The notes: generated from the sequence alone by a model not told the origin. Counted from the first letter of the stretch, positions 46,241-57,157 are shown. The stretch is 64,000 bases of DNA from Ipomoea triloba (GCF_003576645.1 NC_044930.1:22492160-22556159), one strand, 5' to 3'. Made by a program: numbers and translations.

Positions 46241-46775
46241 AAATTATGATGTGGACCCAGGTCCACCTTGCAAGGTGGACCTGGGTCCAAAACTACGTCG
46301 TTTTTGTCTTCCTTTTTTTTTTTTAAATTAGTAAACATATTGCTGAATATAGAGTTGTCCAAAAATGTGTGAATGTAGAGGTTTCAAAGTGTGAATGTAG
46401 ATTTATGATTGTGTGAATGTAGAGTTGCCCAGAAATGTGTGAATGTGGAGGTTTCAAATTGTGAATATGGAGTATAGAAATCGAGAATGTAGAGTTATGC
46501 ATGTATGGATCTGTAATAGAGTTAAGAAGTTCTAGCAACTTTTAGTCATGTAATATGTGAATGTGGAGTTCTCAAGTTGTGAATGTGGAGTATAGGAACT
46601 GTGAATATAGAGTTTTGAATGTGTGAATGCATAACAGTGGTAATATACTAATATAGTTACTAAACATACATATAATCCTGTAATGTGTGAATGTGGAGTT
46701 TACAAATTGTGAATGTAGAGTATAGTGTATGTGGATGTAGACCCAGGTCCACCTCAGTCCACAGCATAACAACCC
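46241..46775. mobile_element. MULE-like MITE with internal minisatellite
   Basis: A 535-bp element with inverted ends (ATGATGTGGACCCAGGTCC and, in reverse complement, ATGCTGTGGACTGAGGTGG), flanked by perfect 12-bp repeats AATTATTAAGGC (46229-46240 and 46776-46787). The interior is about 12 degenerate copies of a ~22-bp unit containing GTGTGAATGTAGAGTT. Near the left end, TGGACCCAGGTCC and GGTGGACCTGGGTCC form a palindrome. Confidence 0.7.
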
Positions 46776-47002
46776 AATTATTAAGGCTGCTAATAATTAG
46801 CATTAGCTTTAATTTACGTATACATCTGCGAATTGAAATTAATAAAGATGGTCAACCATTCACATAGTGGGTATATAGCACAACATCATCCACTTTATTT
46901 TGCCACTTAGGGCATGGCAGTGATGGACTTACAATTAGTGCATGGTTTAATGGAGCTAAGCTACTTGTTAATGACGGTTGTTAAATTGATAAGTTGAAGA
47001 AT

Positions 47003-47007
47003 TCAAA

Positions 47008-47053
<46 letters not shown>
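47003..47053. repeat. (AT)n microsatellite
   Basis: About 50 bp of AT repeat. Confidence 0.95.
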
Positions 47054-47056
<3 letters not shown>

Positions 47057-47276
47057 TAGAATTCAAATGATAGAAATTAATGCACTCTTATTAGTATAGT
47101 AGATATTGAATTTGGATCAATAAGAACTTGCATACAGGAGAGAACTACGAACCAACTAGAGGCATCCATCTCTAAAGATCTAACGACTTTAAAGTAATGA
47201 GAGATAGAATAAATGTGTTTGACAATTTTGTAAATAATAACTTAGTAACAATAACACTACTGCTATGGATTACATG

Positions 47277-47454
47277 CAGGGCCGTATCTGCATGTCTAAC
47301 ATGTGCGACCGCACAGGGCTCCCAATTTTAGGGGCCCCATATTTAAAAAAGAAATTATATGTATATATAGTTTACAAAAATTTAGCCATGTATGAAGATT
47401 GGACCAATTTGTGACAAGATGGAATTGAGCCAAATTGACAATTGCTTTTAAAAA

Positions 47455-47485
<31 letters not shown>

Positions 47486-47586
47486 ATGAGAGAATCTAAG
47501 GGAGACTAGAATAGAAAAATCACAGGAAGCCTAAAATAGGGAGTCATAATATGACTTAAATACATAGAGTCCTAATATTGGATTTA

Positions 47587-47620
<34 letters not shown>

Positions 47621-48445
47621 GTAAGTTGTATCTTTGAACCATCTCATTCAATGTTCTCATTTGGTATCAGTTAGCTATGTTAAATGTGACAGTTTTTCAA
47701 TTCTTAAATTCACAATTCGGTAATTTCGTATTTTCGTATATCTGATTCTTCAGTTCTTCTTTATCACACAAACTCTCAAGTCTCAAGTTTTTCAATTCTC
47801 TTAACAGGTAATTAAAAATTATTACGTATTTTTCATAATTTTTGTTTATTGTTTTAAGAATTTGTTTCTTTATTAATTATTTATTCAAAGTTTCTAAATA
47901 AATTCTTTTTTTCCTAGGATTTTATAATTATGTCTTCTAGAACATATACATCTGGGTCTGAGAAGCGTAAAAAGAAAAGAAGAATTGAGCAACTAATTCA
48001 ATCTCAAAAATGAGCTTTTGAAAATTCATTACAAAACAAACTCAAATAAATGAGCAAAAAGATTATTCCAATGAAAAATTGTTAGATGCTAATCTTCATA
48101 TAGAAGATCAAGATGATTGTGATATTGGAAAAAGTTTAAATGATAGTGTGCACAACGATGATAGGTATCATTGTGACAATAAAAATTATGTGAATGTTCA
48201 TATATAGTTGTTTAGATGATGTTTGTCACAATGATGATATCAAAAGTTTGATTTATGATTTTGCGTCTAAATGTGCACGACGTATGTCACTTTTAAAATA
48301 AAATTTTATATGTATTTTTTATACAATATTTATATTTTGATACAACTTTTAGAACAACTATTATTTATATATAGATTACTCGAAAAAAAAAAGAGGCCAA
48401 ATTTAAGATATGCACAGGGCCCCAATTTTTATTGGAACGGCCCTG
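47277..48445 (+). mobile_element. hAT element, internally deleted
   Basis: Flanked by perfect 8-bp direct repeats ATTACATG (47269-47276 and 48446-48453), with ends CAGGGCCGTATCTGC on the left and CAGGGCCGTTCCAATAA in reverse complement on the right. Inside are a transposase N-terminus remnant, AT microsatellites (47470-47486, 47592-47619) and a mirrored CACAGGGCCCCAATTTTT near the right end. At 1169 bp it is too short for a transposase. Confidence 0.85.
47930..48205 (+). pseudogene. hAT transposase N-terminus remnant (TTF-type family)
   Basis: ATG at 47930 opens MSSRTYTSGSEKRKKKRRIE, the lysine-rich start typical of plant hAT proteins with a TTF-type zinc finger. After 27 codons a TGA follows where relatives have Arg, consistent with CGA to TGA. 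More of the acidic spacer (IEDQDDCDIGKSLND) is readable downstream in another frame. The zinc finger, catalytic core and dimerisation domain are missing. Confidence 0.7.
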
Positions 48446-48479
48446 ATTACATGTACACTACTTAATTGTACTGAATATG

Positions 48480-48486
<7 letters not shown>

Positions 48487-48512
<26 letters not shown>
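48487..48512. repeat. (AT)n microsatellite
   Basis: About 26 bp of AT repeat at the left border of the next element. Confidence 0.95.
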
Positions 48513-48517
<5 letters not shown>

Positions 48518-49380
48518 GCAGTGCACGGTGAAAAATGAGGTTAAATGTCAACCATTGATTTCGTTTAGATCAATAACATCCAGAATGAAGAAAAGTTTTA
48601 TAAAAAATAAGGTGGTATTATTATAATTTTATGTAAGTTCAGAATATTTTTTTTTTAATTTGGGTGCACTATTTTCCTTATTCGAGTGCATATTGTTTCT
48701 TCTTTGAGTGCATAATTTCTCTTCGAGTGCATGTTTACTTTATTAGCTTCTCAAAAGATGGGTTTATTATTTCCCTTCTTTGAGTGCATCATTTTTGTTC
48801 TTCAAGTGCATAACTTTGAACCTTGATGGTGCATAAGTTAGAACTTAAGTGCATAACTTTAGACGATTGTGTGCATAACTTTAAAATGTATAACTTTGCA
48901 CCTTGGGGTGCAAAGAATTTAGCCTACATGCGAATGCATAAATTTTAATCATCATGTGCATAACTTTGTTGCGGCCTTAGTGTGCGTAACTTTGACTCTT
49001 TAGGTGCATGACTTTGGAACTAAAGGTTAATTTCAACCTTCAGGTGCATAACGTTGAACTTAATGTGCATAACTTTGAAACTTAAAAGAACTTAATGTGC
49101 ATAACTTTGAAACTTAAAAGAAGATATGAGATGCATTACTTCAGCGTGCAAATTATTTCATTATTAGTAATGGTTGAATTTGATCTTCAGACTATTGGTA
49201 GTAATATAATTTCAGCGAATTGTAAAAGTGTTCACTCCTCACCTTCAAGCTTGCGATTTGAAGAATTCAACTTCCAGGAAGCTAAGTTTTTTTTATCCTT
49301 TATTTTGGACAGTTGATCTAGATTAGAATAACGGTTTACATCTCACCCCATTTTTCACCTGAGAGCTTCTTCGTGATCTC

Positions 49381-49385
<5 letters not shown>
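48512..49385. mobile_element. Non-autonomous element with GTGCATAACTTTG minisatellite
   Basis: The ends GTGAAAAATGAGGTTAAATG and, in reverse complement, GTGAAAAATGGGGTGAGATG are inverted repeats, each next to an AT microsatellite. Between about 48660 and 49130 a ~20-25-bp unit around GTGCATAACTTTGAA recurs more than a dozen times with variation. No coding capacity. Confidence 0.6.

Positions 49386-49445
<60 letters not shown>
49383..49445. repeat. (AT)n microsatellite
   Basis: About 62 bp of AT repeat. Confidence 0.95.
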
Positions 49446-49448
<3 letters not shown>

Positions 49449-50460
49449 CGTTCTCGTGCAGTTGTGCGGTTAAATCTAAGTCATTGATCTTGCTTAAATC
49501 AACGTCCAGAATTACCACACAAAAAATGTGGTGGTAATTTGGTAGCATTAAATGTTATATAAAACATATTTTTATGTTTAAATTGTTAATAGTTTGAGTA
49601 GCTTAGTTGATTGAACTCTAAACTTATTATATTAAAAAGTCTATGATAACAGGTTCAAATTTCATTTCTAAATGTCATGTAAACTTCGCCCTACTCAGAT
49701 AATTTTCACTTGTATGTGTTATTTCTAGCTAGGATGATCATTAAGGTGGACGTTACGTTACAATACACCTTCATTACATGCACGTTTGTACGAGTCATTT
49801 GGTTTCAGTGTGATAAACTTATCATTGACATATATCGTTGTATAAGACAATACGAAACCTATCTACCTAAGTATAGTACTAAATTGACCGCTACCATACT
49901 ATAGATCGATATTCTAAGGACAATTCTACGATACTTTAATCAAATTCTTTAATGTAGAATCCGAACTGCATTAATCTTCCAATCCATCAGCATGCAGCAG
50001 CTAAATCCTGCAAAATCCATCATCAACACCAAATTAAACACATAAGTTAACTAATTGGGCATTGTTATTTTCGCTTTAAGTTTATAATGCTGGTTAGTAT
50101 CGATATTTGTTAATTACACTGGGTACAATTATATATATATTTTTGAGGTTGTAATTGTACTATGTGAGGTGAGAAAGTACAGACAATCTACTCCGGAGGG
50201 TCTCCACAATTTACTCCAGATGGTCTCCACAACCATCTAATTAAGCATGTTTGGGAATAGGTTGTGTGCACTCACATGCTTGTTCATACGTTCTCATCAC
50301 ATGAGAAAGTGTTCTCATATGATCCTATATATATATATATGAAATCATAAGTGAGATCCATCATAAATGCACACAAGCTACTACTCGAATGCATATAAAT
50401 TGGATTGTGTGCAATTGACTCAGCATGAATGCATACATACAATCTACCATGTGTGCATTC
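49446..50460. other. AT-rich intergenic sequence with repeat edges
   Basis: The start (CATTGATCTTGCTTAAATCA) resembles 48553-48600 and is probably the edge of another copy of that family. At 50190-50240 a ~27-bp unit (CAATTTACTCCAGATGGTCTCC-like) is doubled, and around 50340-50470 GAATGCATA words recur. Confidence 0.4.
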
Positions 50461-50471
50461 GTGTAATAGTT

Positions 50472-50527
<56 letters not shown>
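50472..50527. repeat. (AT)n microsatellite
   Basis: About 55 bp of AT repeat about 50 bp beyond the stop codon of the next gene. Confidence 0.95.
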
Positions 50528-50530
<3 letters not shown>

Positions 50531-50577
50531 CATGTTTGTATATGTGCAAATTAAAAGCAAAAGTAGTGAAAAATATT

Positions 50578-51220
50578 TTAGAATTGTTTGTATATAATAA
50601 GTGAAAATATTATATTGTGCGTACGTACGTACTCTATGTATTCGATGTTGATTTTGGCATGAGGAGAATGAGAGATTTGAGAAAAAGCATCTTTGGACAA
50701 AAGTATAGTGGAAGGGCATGGCCTTTTTGGGCAAAAATCCACCACCCTCACGTCTATGGCATCGCCCTTGCACGGCCGGTTGTTGCCGCTAAGGCAGCTC
50801 AGCCTGTATCGCCGCCCGCACGCCGCCCCGTTATCCCACAGCCCCTCGCTCACCGCCACGAATAGATTCCCCGCCGGGAACTGATCCACCCTATTCCCGT
50901 TACATCTAGTCGCTGCAAAGCATATAATTATATATTAGTGGTCATAAATTCGAATCTCAGTGAAGACTTAGATTTTAAAGTTGAAGAAAGTATAGAACGG
51001 ATGCTGCTGCATTGTAATAATAATAACCAACTAATTAAACAAATAATCATCAATAATTAATAGTAAGAAGAAGATCGAATTAATTACGTGAATATGGGGG
51101 ATTATAAGATGTTGCTGTGCCTATGTCTCCGAGGACGACTAGGTTGGGTTTCGAAGAGAATAAGGTTAATAAAACTATAACAGTGATTCTGATAACTTGA
51201 AGGTAGATGGCCGCCGCCAT
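50578..51220 (-). CDS. EG45-like / plant natriuretic peptide-like secreted protein, copy B
   Basis: Two exons, 51220-51088 (133 nt) and 50912-50578, join at a phase-1 intron of 175 bp to give 155 residues. The signal peptide (IRITVIVLLTLFSSK) is followed by GDIGTATSYNPPYS, and exon 2 repeats the copy A domain almost residue for residue (WDNGAACGRRYRLSC, VVDFCPKRPC, KINIEYIEYV), with changes such as ILLSKDAFSQISHSP. Like copy A, the frame runs on after the usual end, here for about 15 residues, into AT-rich DNA. Exon 2 is strongly GC-rich. The same intron position, strand and close similarity show duplication; copy A's intron later gained about 730 bp. Confidence 0.9.
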
Positions 51221-51299
51221 GAATGATTGACAAGCTAATAAGCGAGCAAACAGTAAAGTTAAAGGTGGAAATGGAAAAAGGGAGGAAAAAACGACAGTT

Positions 51300-52560
51300 T
51301 TAATTTGTTGGTTTTAGAATTAATTGGTTTGCATATATATGTACCACCTTTATATAGTTGTTAAGGTTTTGTCCTTTCCGCTTTACAGTGTGAAAACATA
51401 GAAGTGGTATGTAGTGGAGTATATAGCATGTGTGTATTTCTACTATTTTGATGGCCACCACAAAAATATTCTATTCATCCATATAGTTTACACCTTCTTG
51501 TTTTTTTTTTTTTGAAAACTCCATATAGTTTACACCTAACAATAAAAGCTCAACAACCAATCCTATACAAATAAGGAAAGTCCAAGTGTAGATCAACACC
51601 GATGTTTTTTGTAATGGGTGCAACTTAAAAAGTTTCGACAAAAGCTTTAAATTTGTATCAGGTACAATAAACTTAAAAAGTTTCGACAAAAACATTAAAT
51701 TTGTATCAGGTACAATAAGAACATTCAAAGGGAAAGTCTACCATGCTTATCGACATTGGTGATTTTTTCGATTATATGGGATGCAACCTAATAAAGTTTA
51801 GATTTATAGCAGACATGGTACAAAATCAAGATTTATAGCAAACTTGGTACAACGAACACGTACCGGTGCGAATGGACACCTTGAAATTTTAAAATATTGT
51901 TTATGATCATTATTTTTGCACAATAATTCACCAACAACCACACCAAACTCAAAATCATATTAGAGTTGGACAAGGAAAAGAAAAAGAGCAACGTCTTTTG
52001 TTGACTGATGATCAATTAACACATTAAATTATACAACTTCACGTCAAATAAGATTTTTCTCATAAAAATACACGTGATATATAATAATCATTATTGTACA
52101 AAAATAGTAATAGGGTGGGAACTCCAGCTCAAAAGTGTAGCAACAACAATTGAAATTGAGGTTGAATACAATGTGTAATCTAGTTGTTTTTTTTTTTTTT
52201 GGGTTGTCCTCATGAAAATTGAAAGCCAACAGTTATCTCTTTAATTTGCTTTTAGATTTCTGTGGCATATGTTTTGCTTGACTTTTGAGTTTGTTTCTTT
52301 ATCATCAGTTGGCAGTTGCTAGCTTTTACATTGAGCTTTCGTGGCTGTTAATGGATTTTTGCAACTTTAATTTTCTATTGCTTCTACCCACTGCACCTAT
52401 GCTTATCCTTAATCTTTTTCACTTTTTACCTTTTCTATAGACTCCATATATATATAATTCTCAAACTAGACATCCAACGCACATATACACTACTATTTCA
52501 TTTTTTTTGCACGACAGAGAAAATTAAACCTTCCGCCAATATCTTAAAGTATGTATTAGG
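51300..52560. other. AT-rich intergenic sequence
   Basis: Upstream of copy B, a TATATAG at about 51352 could be its TATA region. A ~58-bp unit (AAATTTGTATCAGGTACAATAA) is doubled at 51645-51720. No gene is visible. Confidence 0.45.
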
Positions 52561-53291
52561 TACTTATGACCTTAGTCGACAAAAGATCACAAGGAGGTAA
52601 ACCAGCTCATGTAGCTAGTTTAATAAATTGTTCCCTCATGAGTAATTCAAAAATCAACCAACCAATGTTTATTCTTACTTTCGCGGGCATTAGTTCGTGA
52701 CAATGAAAGAGTCAATTCTATGGAAGTTATATCGAAATCTCTACAAAACGAATGATATGTTAGTTGTATCGAAATCTCTACTTCGAAAATAATGATTTGG
52801 GACAATGAAAAAGCCAATAATATGTCAGTTGTATCGAGATTTCTATCTCCAACGAGAATTAACTCGGGGAGAAGAATAAAATTTGAGAATTCCAGTAGTA
52901 TGATCTCATAATATGCTAAATGCCACTCTTTGTATTATTCTAGCAGCTCTATATTCTCCCGGATCCATTTGTAAATTTGTAATGCATATCAAGAACTAGG
53001 CCTTAGTTTAACATCCCTTTGTGGAGTTTGATTCCTTCTGATCTACTTAAGATACCAGGGATCAAAGTCTAACAAATTATACCAGGGATCAAAGTCTAAC
53101 AAATTGTACCAAGGATCAAAGTTACATTGTAGACTGACATGGCCCATGGTATAATAATTGACTTTAGGCAAGGCCAGGTGACCAATATGATATTTTAATG
53201 TCATACCCCCACAATAGAGATCATATATCAGAAGCATATATGACGTCAGATTTCTTAAACAAAAAATAAAAGTTTAGTAACTAAATTTTGG

Positions 53292-53420
53292 TGGGAGTCC
53301 CTCGAGAGACAACCCTCCAAAAATAGGCGTATGCCACTTATTACAATGCACACACGGTATTCTTTAGTAAAAGGCGAAAGAATAGTTCGCTATGTGCTCA
53401 TTGCATGGCTGCGTAGGTTT
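53292..53420 (-). ncRNA. U5 snRNA gene 1
   Basis: On the minus strand the invariant U5 loop I, CGCCTTTTACTA, sits in a stem (TATTCTTT/AAAGAATA; core 53362-53380). It is followed by a Sm-type site ATTTTTGG (about 53320) and a terminal hairpin GGG..GTC...GAC..CCC. U5 is the loop-I-bearing RNA of the U4/U6.U5 tri-snRNP that holds exon ends during splicing. The promoter is a USE (ATCCCACATCG, 53479-53489) with a weak TATA (CTATATG). Ends are estimated from TATA spacing and the 3' stem. Confidence 0.85.
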
Positions 53421-53440
53421 CTTTCTAGCTCTGCTGCCAT

Positions 53441-53489
53441 CATATAGTAGTCCAAATTGCTTGAAACCAGTGTCTATTCGATGTGGGAT
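53441..53489 (-). promoter_or_regulatory. USE and TATA of U5 gene 1
   Basis: USE ATCCCACATCG and a degenerate TATA (CTATATGA) about 31 bp apart, the spacing used by plant Pol II snRNA promoters. Confidence 0.8.
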
Positions 53490-53837
53490 ATAAATCCTTC
53501 ACTTTTTATAGGTTCCACAACACACAGCAGTTCACCTCTTAAAATCTGTAACTTTGCCCTATCTGCCCTCCATGTTTTAACCTTCCAATCATTACTAAGA
53601 AAACATGAGAATAAGCAAAGACAAAAAGAGAGTGAAATTCAGAAACCACTGCTCCTGTTTGACCGATCACACTATGTTTATGTATGTTTGGCCATTTGTA
53701 TGTGAAGATTCTCCTCCCAGTATCAATTTTTTTAATTTCAATTTTCCTATATAACCTATTGTTCTGTTGTTTATCCACCATCATTATTCCATCAAGCTGT
53801 GTAAGAAAAGCTTTGGAAATTGGTTTGTTTGGACTGT

Positions 53838-53863
53838 TTTTTTTTTTTTTTTTTTTTTTTTTT
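53838..53863. repeat. Poly-T run
   Basis: About 25 T residues. Confidence 0.9.
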
Positions 53864-54852
53864 GTCTATTTGTAAAATCCTCAACTATCCTGGGCATTTT
53901 TACTTCAAAGTTCAAATTGTCTCTAATTTTAGTATAATCCTCATCTTGCTGTGCTAATTTTACTTCAAACTGTTAATTTTCTCAGTGCAATTTATAATAT
54001 ATTTTGTATTTAAACAATATTATTCGTGTTTGATATTTTGGCGTGTTTAATATTTTGTCAGGGACATTTTTAAATTCATTTTAATTTCGCATCCTCGCTC
54101 CCACTCAACTAAAATCTTGGATTCGTCCATGCCCTCTACATAGAGTTTTGAAAGGAATGTGATTCCCTCACAATTCTTAAGTTACCAAACATTACCATGC
54201 ATATTTACAAATTTTGTCCTTTAATTTTAATTATTATCATGCATATTTATGTTAGCTTATTATATTATCATATTTAATATTTTTTGTAATTATATATTTT
54301 ATTTTATTTTTTATTTTTTATTATGTCATGTTAGCTTATAAAGCAATTTTGTTTCTCAAGCTCAACCTCGTATCATGTACTTATATATGAAGTAACCACA
54401 ATGAAGTAAACTACCTCAAGTAAGTTAATAAATCGTTTCCTCATAAGTAATTTAAATAATCATAACCAATGTTTATTCTTACTTTCGGGGGCATTGGTTC
54501 GCATAAATGAAAGAGTCAATGCTATGCAAATTGTAATGAAATCTATATAAAATCAATAATTAAAGAGCCAATAATATGCCGGTTGTATCGAGATCTCTAT
54601 CTCGAGTGAGAACTAACTCAAAATGGAGAAGAATACAATTTGGGAATTCCAGTCCATTAAATGTAATAATGCTAAACCTTGTATTAGTTTAACATCCCTT
54701 TGTGGAATTTGATTCTTCCACTTCACGGGTCAGGTGACCAGTAGGAGATTCAAATGCCATAGAACGACAATAAAGATCATATGTCATAAGTTGATTCGTC
54801 AGATTTCTTTCTTAAACAAAAAATAAAAGTTTAGTAACTAAGTTTTGGTGGG

Positions 54853-54981
54853 TGGGAGTCCCTCGAGAGACAACCCTTCAAAAATAGGCGTATGCCACTT
54901 ATTGCAATGCACACACGGTATTCTTTAGTAAAAGGCGAAAGAATAGTTCGCTATGTGCCCATTGCGTGGCTGCGTGGGTTT
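54853..54981 (-). ncRNA. U5 snRNA gene 2
   Basis: The same layout as gene 1: loop I CGCCTTTTACTA, a Sm-like ATTTTTGAAGGG, in which the second G of the usual GG is A, and the same 3' hairpin. It lies in the second copy of the duplicated block. The Sm-site change could weaken Sm-ring binding, so this may be a less active or variant copy. Confidence 0.82.
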
Positions 54982-55001
54982 CTTCTTAGCTCTGCTGCCA
55001 T

Positions 55002-55050
55002 GATATAGTAGTCCAAATTGCTTAAATCCAGTGTCTATTCGATGTGGGAT
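55002..55050 (-). promoter_or_regulatory. USE and TATA of U5 gene 2
   Basis: ATCCCACATCG (55040-55050) and a weak CTATATCA TATA-like word, at Pol II spacing. Confidence 0.78.
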
Positions 55051-55064
55051 AACTCATTCACTTT

Positions 55065-55702
55065 TAGCTCTGTTTGGCAGAGCTTATTTAGGAGCTTATA
55101 ACTTATTTTAAGCTACTAATAAGCTATAAGCTTTGTTTGGTAATGTTCTCAAAATAAGCTAGTAGCTTAAAATAAGAGTTTATTTTGAAACGCTACTTGG
55201 GGTAGCTTTTCAAAAATAAGCTAGGAGCTTTTTAACTTTTTCCATCTTTATCCTTATTATTTTAAATAAATGACATTATTTACCCCTCTCAATTAAAATC
55301 CTTTTGACATTTTCTTTTCATTATGTTTGGTTGTAATTTCAGTTTGACATTTGTGTTTGAACATTAATTTTTTTATGAACTAATCTTATGAATTATAAAT
55401 TTTTTTTTACTTTATAAATTTTCAAATATATGTTCTTACTTTATATTGTATTTAAATATATTGATTTCATTATTTTATATTTTAATATATAAAAAACCTA
55501 TTTAAATTTAAAATTATTTAAATTATATGAAGATGTCTTTTTTAGTCTTTTTACATTTTATCAGCTTATCAAAAAGCTAATTTTACCAAACACTTTTAAG
55601 CATAACAGCTCTTCAAATTTCAGCTTCGAGCTTATAGCTTTTCAGTTTTCAGCTACTTCTCAGCTTTCAGCTACCTTTTCAGCTAAGTTTGCCAAACATA
55701 GC
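55065..55702. mobile_element. Inserted MITE (AGCTTAT-rich)
   Basis: The left end AGCTCTGTTTGGCAGAGCTT and the reverse complement of the right end GGCTATGTTTGGCAAACTTAGC are inverted repeats, with many AGCTTAT/AAGCTA words. Block 1 continues directly from CTTCACTTTTTATAGGTTCC where this element is inserted in block 2, giving a natural empty-site comparison. The target duplication is not clear to me. Confidence 0.7.
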
Positions 55703-55885
55703 CAAATAGGTTCCACAACACACAGCAGTTCACCTCTTAAAATCTGCAACTTTGCCCTATCTGCCCTCCATGTTTTAACCTTCCAATCATTACTCAGAAA
55801 ACATGAGAATAAGCAGAGACAAAAAGAGAGTGAAATTCAGAAACCACTGCTCCTGTTTGACCAATCACACTAGCATTTGGCTTCC

Positions 55886-56500
55886 ATTTTTAAACTGATA
55901 TATAACCCAAACTTCAACCGCTGGTTATTACTCCAACTTCAAATGTAAACCCACATACTCCCCTAACCAATTTCTCACCCACAACTACTAGTTCATCAAT
56001 ATTTACTTTAATGACTAATTCTTTCCTAAACAATTTTTCAGTTCCTCTCCCAAACCCCGCAACTACCAGTTGATTAATATTTATTCCAATGACTAATTCT
56101 TTCGACTTTTCTCTCTAATGAGCACCTCTTAATTTAATTTAAAACTATATTTAGCCATAATATCATACCACTTTTTAACTTTTTCCATAATTTTTTTACC
56201 TCTACTTTAATTTAAAATTATGCTTAACCATTATATCACCACTCTTTTAACTTTCGGAGAACATCAAAAAAATAAAATTATTTTTCTTTGGTTAGGACTC
56301 TTAATTTTTAGTGGCAAAAGTCGTAACTGTTTCTCACATCTTGAGGAAGTTTACTCAAAAACCAAATGGGTTGCGCTGGGGGCATAATTTTCCACAATAT
56401 GTAGCCAATTACAGAAGGAAATAAGGAGTGCGCTTGGAGAAACAAGATGAACCTCACAGACTCAGACGTTCATAATCAGTCTAACCGGAAATTTAATAAC
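55886..56500. other. Intergenic sequence between U5 genes 2 and 3
   Basis: No gene. ACTAATTCTTTC recurs at 56010 and 56092, suggesting an old ~80-bp duplication. Confidence 0.4.
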
Positions 56501-56510
56501 TAGACTTGGT

Positions 56511-56639
56511 TGGGTGCAACTAAGAGATGCAACCCTCCAAAAATTGGCGTATGCCACTATTTGCAGCGTGCACACGGTATTCTTTAGTAAAAGGCGAAAG
56601 AATAGTTCGCTTTGTGCCCACTGCGTGGCTGCGTGAATT
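56511..56639 (-). ncRNA. U5 snRNA gene 3
   Basis: On the minus strand: CACGCAGCCACGCAG 5' region, GAACTATTCTTTCGCCTTTT loop-I stem, Sm site AATTTTTGG, then a 3' hairpin GGG(T)TGCA...TGCACCC with loop TCTCTTAGT. TATATATAAA (56659-56668) and USE GTCCCACATCG (56702-56712) are about 33 bp apart, as in plant Pol II snRNA genes. With a canonical Sm site and TATA box this looks like a functional gene. Ends are estimated. Confidence 0.88.
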
Positions 56640-56658
56640 GCTTCGTTCATCTGTTACC

Positions 56659-56712
56659 TTTATATATACTACTACAAAGCTGCTCGAAACCAGTACATTT
56701 TCGATGTGGGAC
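56659..56712 (-). promoter_or_regulatory. USE and TATA of U5 gene 3
   Basis: GTCCCACATCG plus TATATATAAA with about 33 bp between them. Just upstream lies a duplicated promoter piece with a mutated USE (CGATGTGGTTT in plus orientation, 56778-56788). Confidence 0.85.
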
Positions 56713-57007
56713 AAGAGTTCAGTTTTGAACACCTGAAGGAAATTAACTCAAAAAACCGCTTGAAACCACTACATTTTCGATGTGGTTTATAAACACCTAA
56801 AGGAAATTAACTCAAAAAACAAATGGATTAGTGGCATAATATTTCAGAATGTGTAGCCAACAAAAGGTAATGAGAAGCACACAAAATGAGAAACAAGATG
56901 AAAGACTTCCATTTTTTTTTTTGAAAAAATATCAGGCCTACAGTAACAAGATGAATACCAGACCTTTCATAAGCGGTCTGATTGAAAATTTAATAACTAA
57001 TATTGGT

Positions 57008-57138
57008 TGGGTGCATCTCTATGAGATGCAACCCTCCAAAAATTGGCGTATGCCACTATTTGCAGCGCGCACACGGTATTCTTTAGTAAAAGGCGAAAGA
57101 ATAGTTCGCTTTGTGCTCACTGCGTGGCTGCGTGAATT
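57008..57138 (-). ncRNA. U5 snRNA gene 4
   Basis: Almost the same RNA as gene 3 with the same loop I and Sm site AATTTTTGG. Its 3' hairpin is longer (GGGTTGCATCTC paired with GAGATGCACCC), which differs from gene 3 in sequence while keeping pairing. TATA at 57158-57167 and USE GTCCCACATCG at 57201-57211. Confidence 0.88.
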
Positions 57139-57157
57139 GCTTCGTTCATCTGCTACC

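Larger units (their letters stand above)
52560..53690. repeat. Segmental duplication carrying U5 gene 1
   Basis: This block, including GACCTTAGTCGAC, AGTAATTCAA, a TTAACATCCCTTTGTGGA word, the U5 gene and TTCACCTCTTAAAATCTG beyond its promoter, is matched in order by 54390-55885. The second copy carries an inserted element at about 55065-55702. Inside this copy, ACCAGGGATCAAAGTCTAAC is repeated about three times (53055-53115). Confidence 0.8.
54390..55885. repeat. Segmental duplication carrying U5 gene 2
   Basis: Second copy of the 52560-53690 block. Its flank is split by an element at about 55065-55702; otherwise the order matches. Confidence 0.8.

Noticed and set aside
48271..48465. 64-codon frame near the right end of the hAT element
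   Set aside because: It runs across transposon terminal sequence and AT-rich DNA; no domain.
49336..49548. Frame with Tyr-Ile repeats near 49.4 kb and a similar one at 50.4 kb
   Set aside because: Both are AT microsatellites read as codons.
53457..53784. Open frames near U5 gene 1 promoter
   Set aside because: They are matched in the duplicated block only because the DNA is duplicated; the peptides have no recognisable domain.
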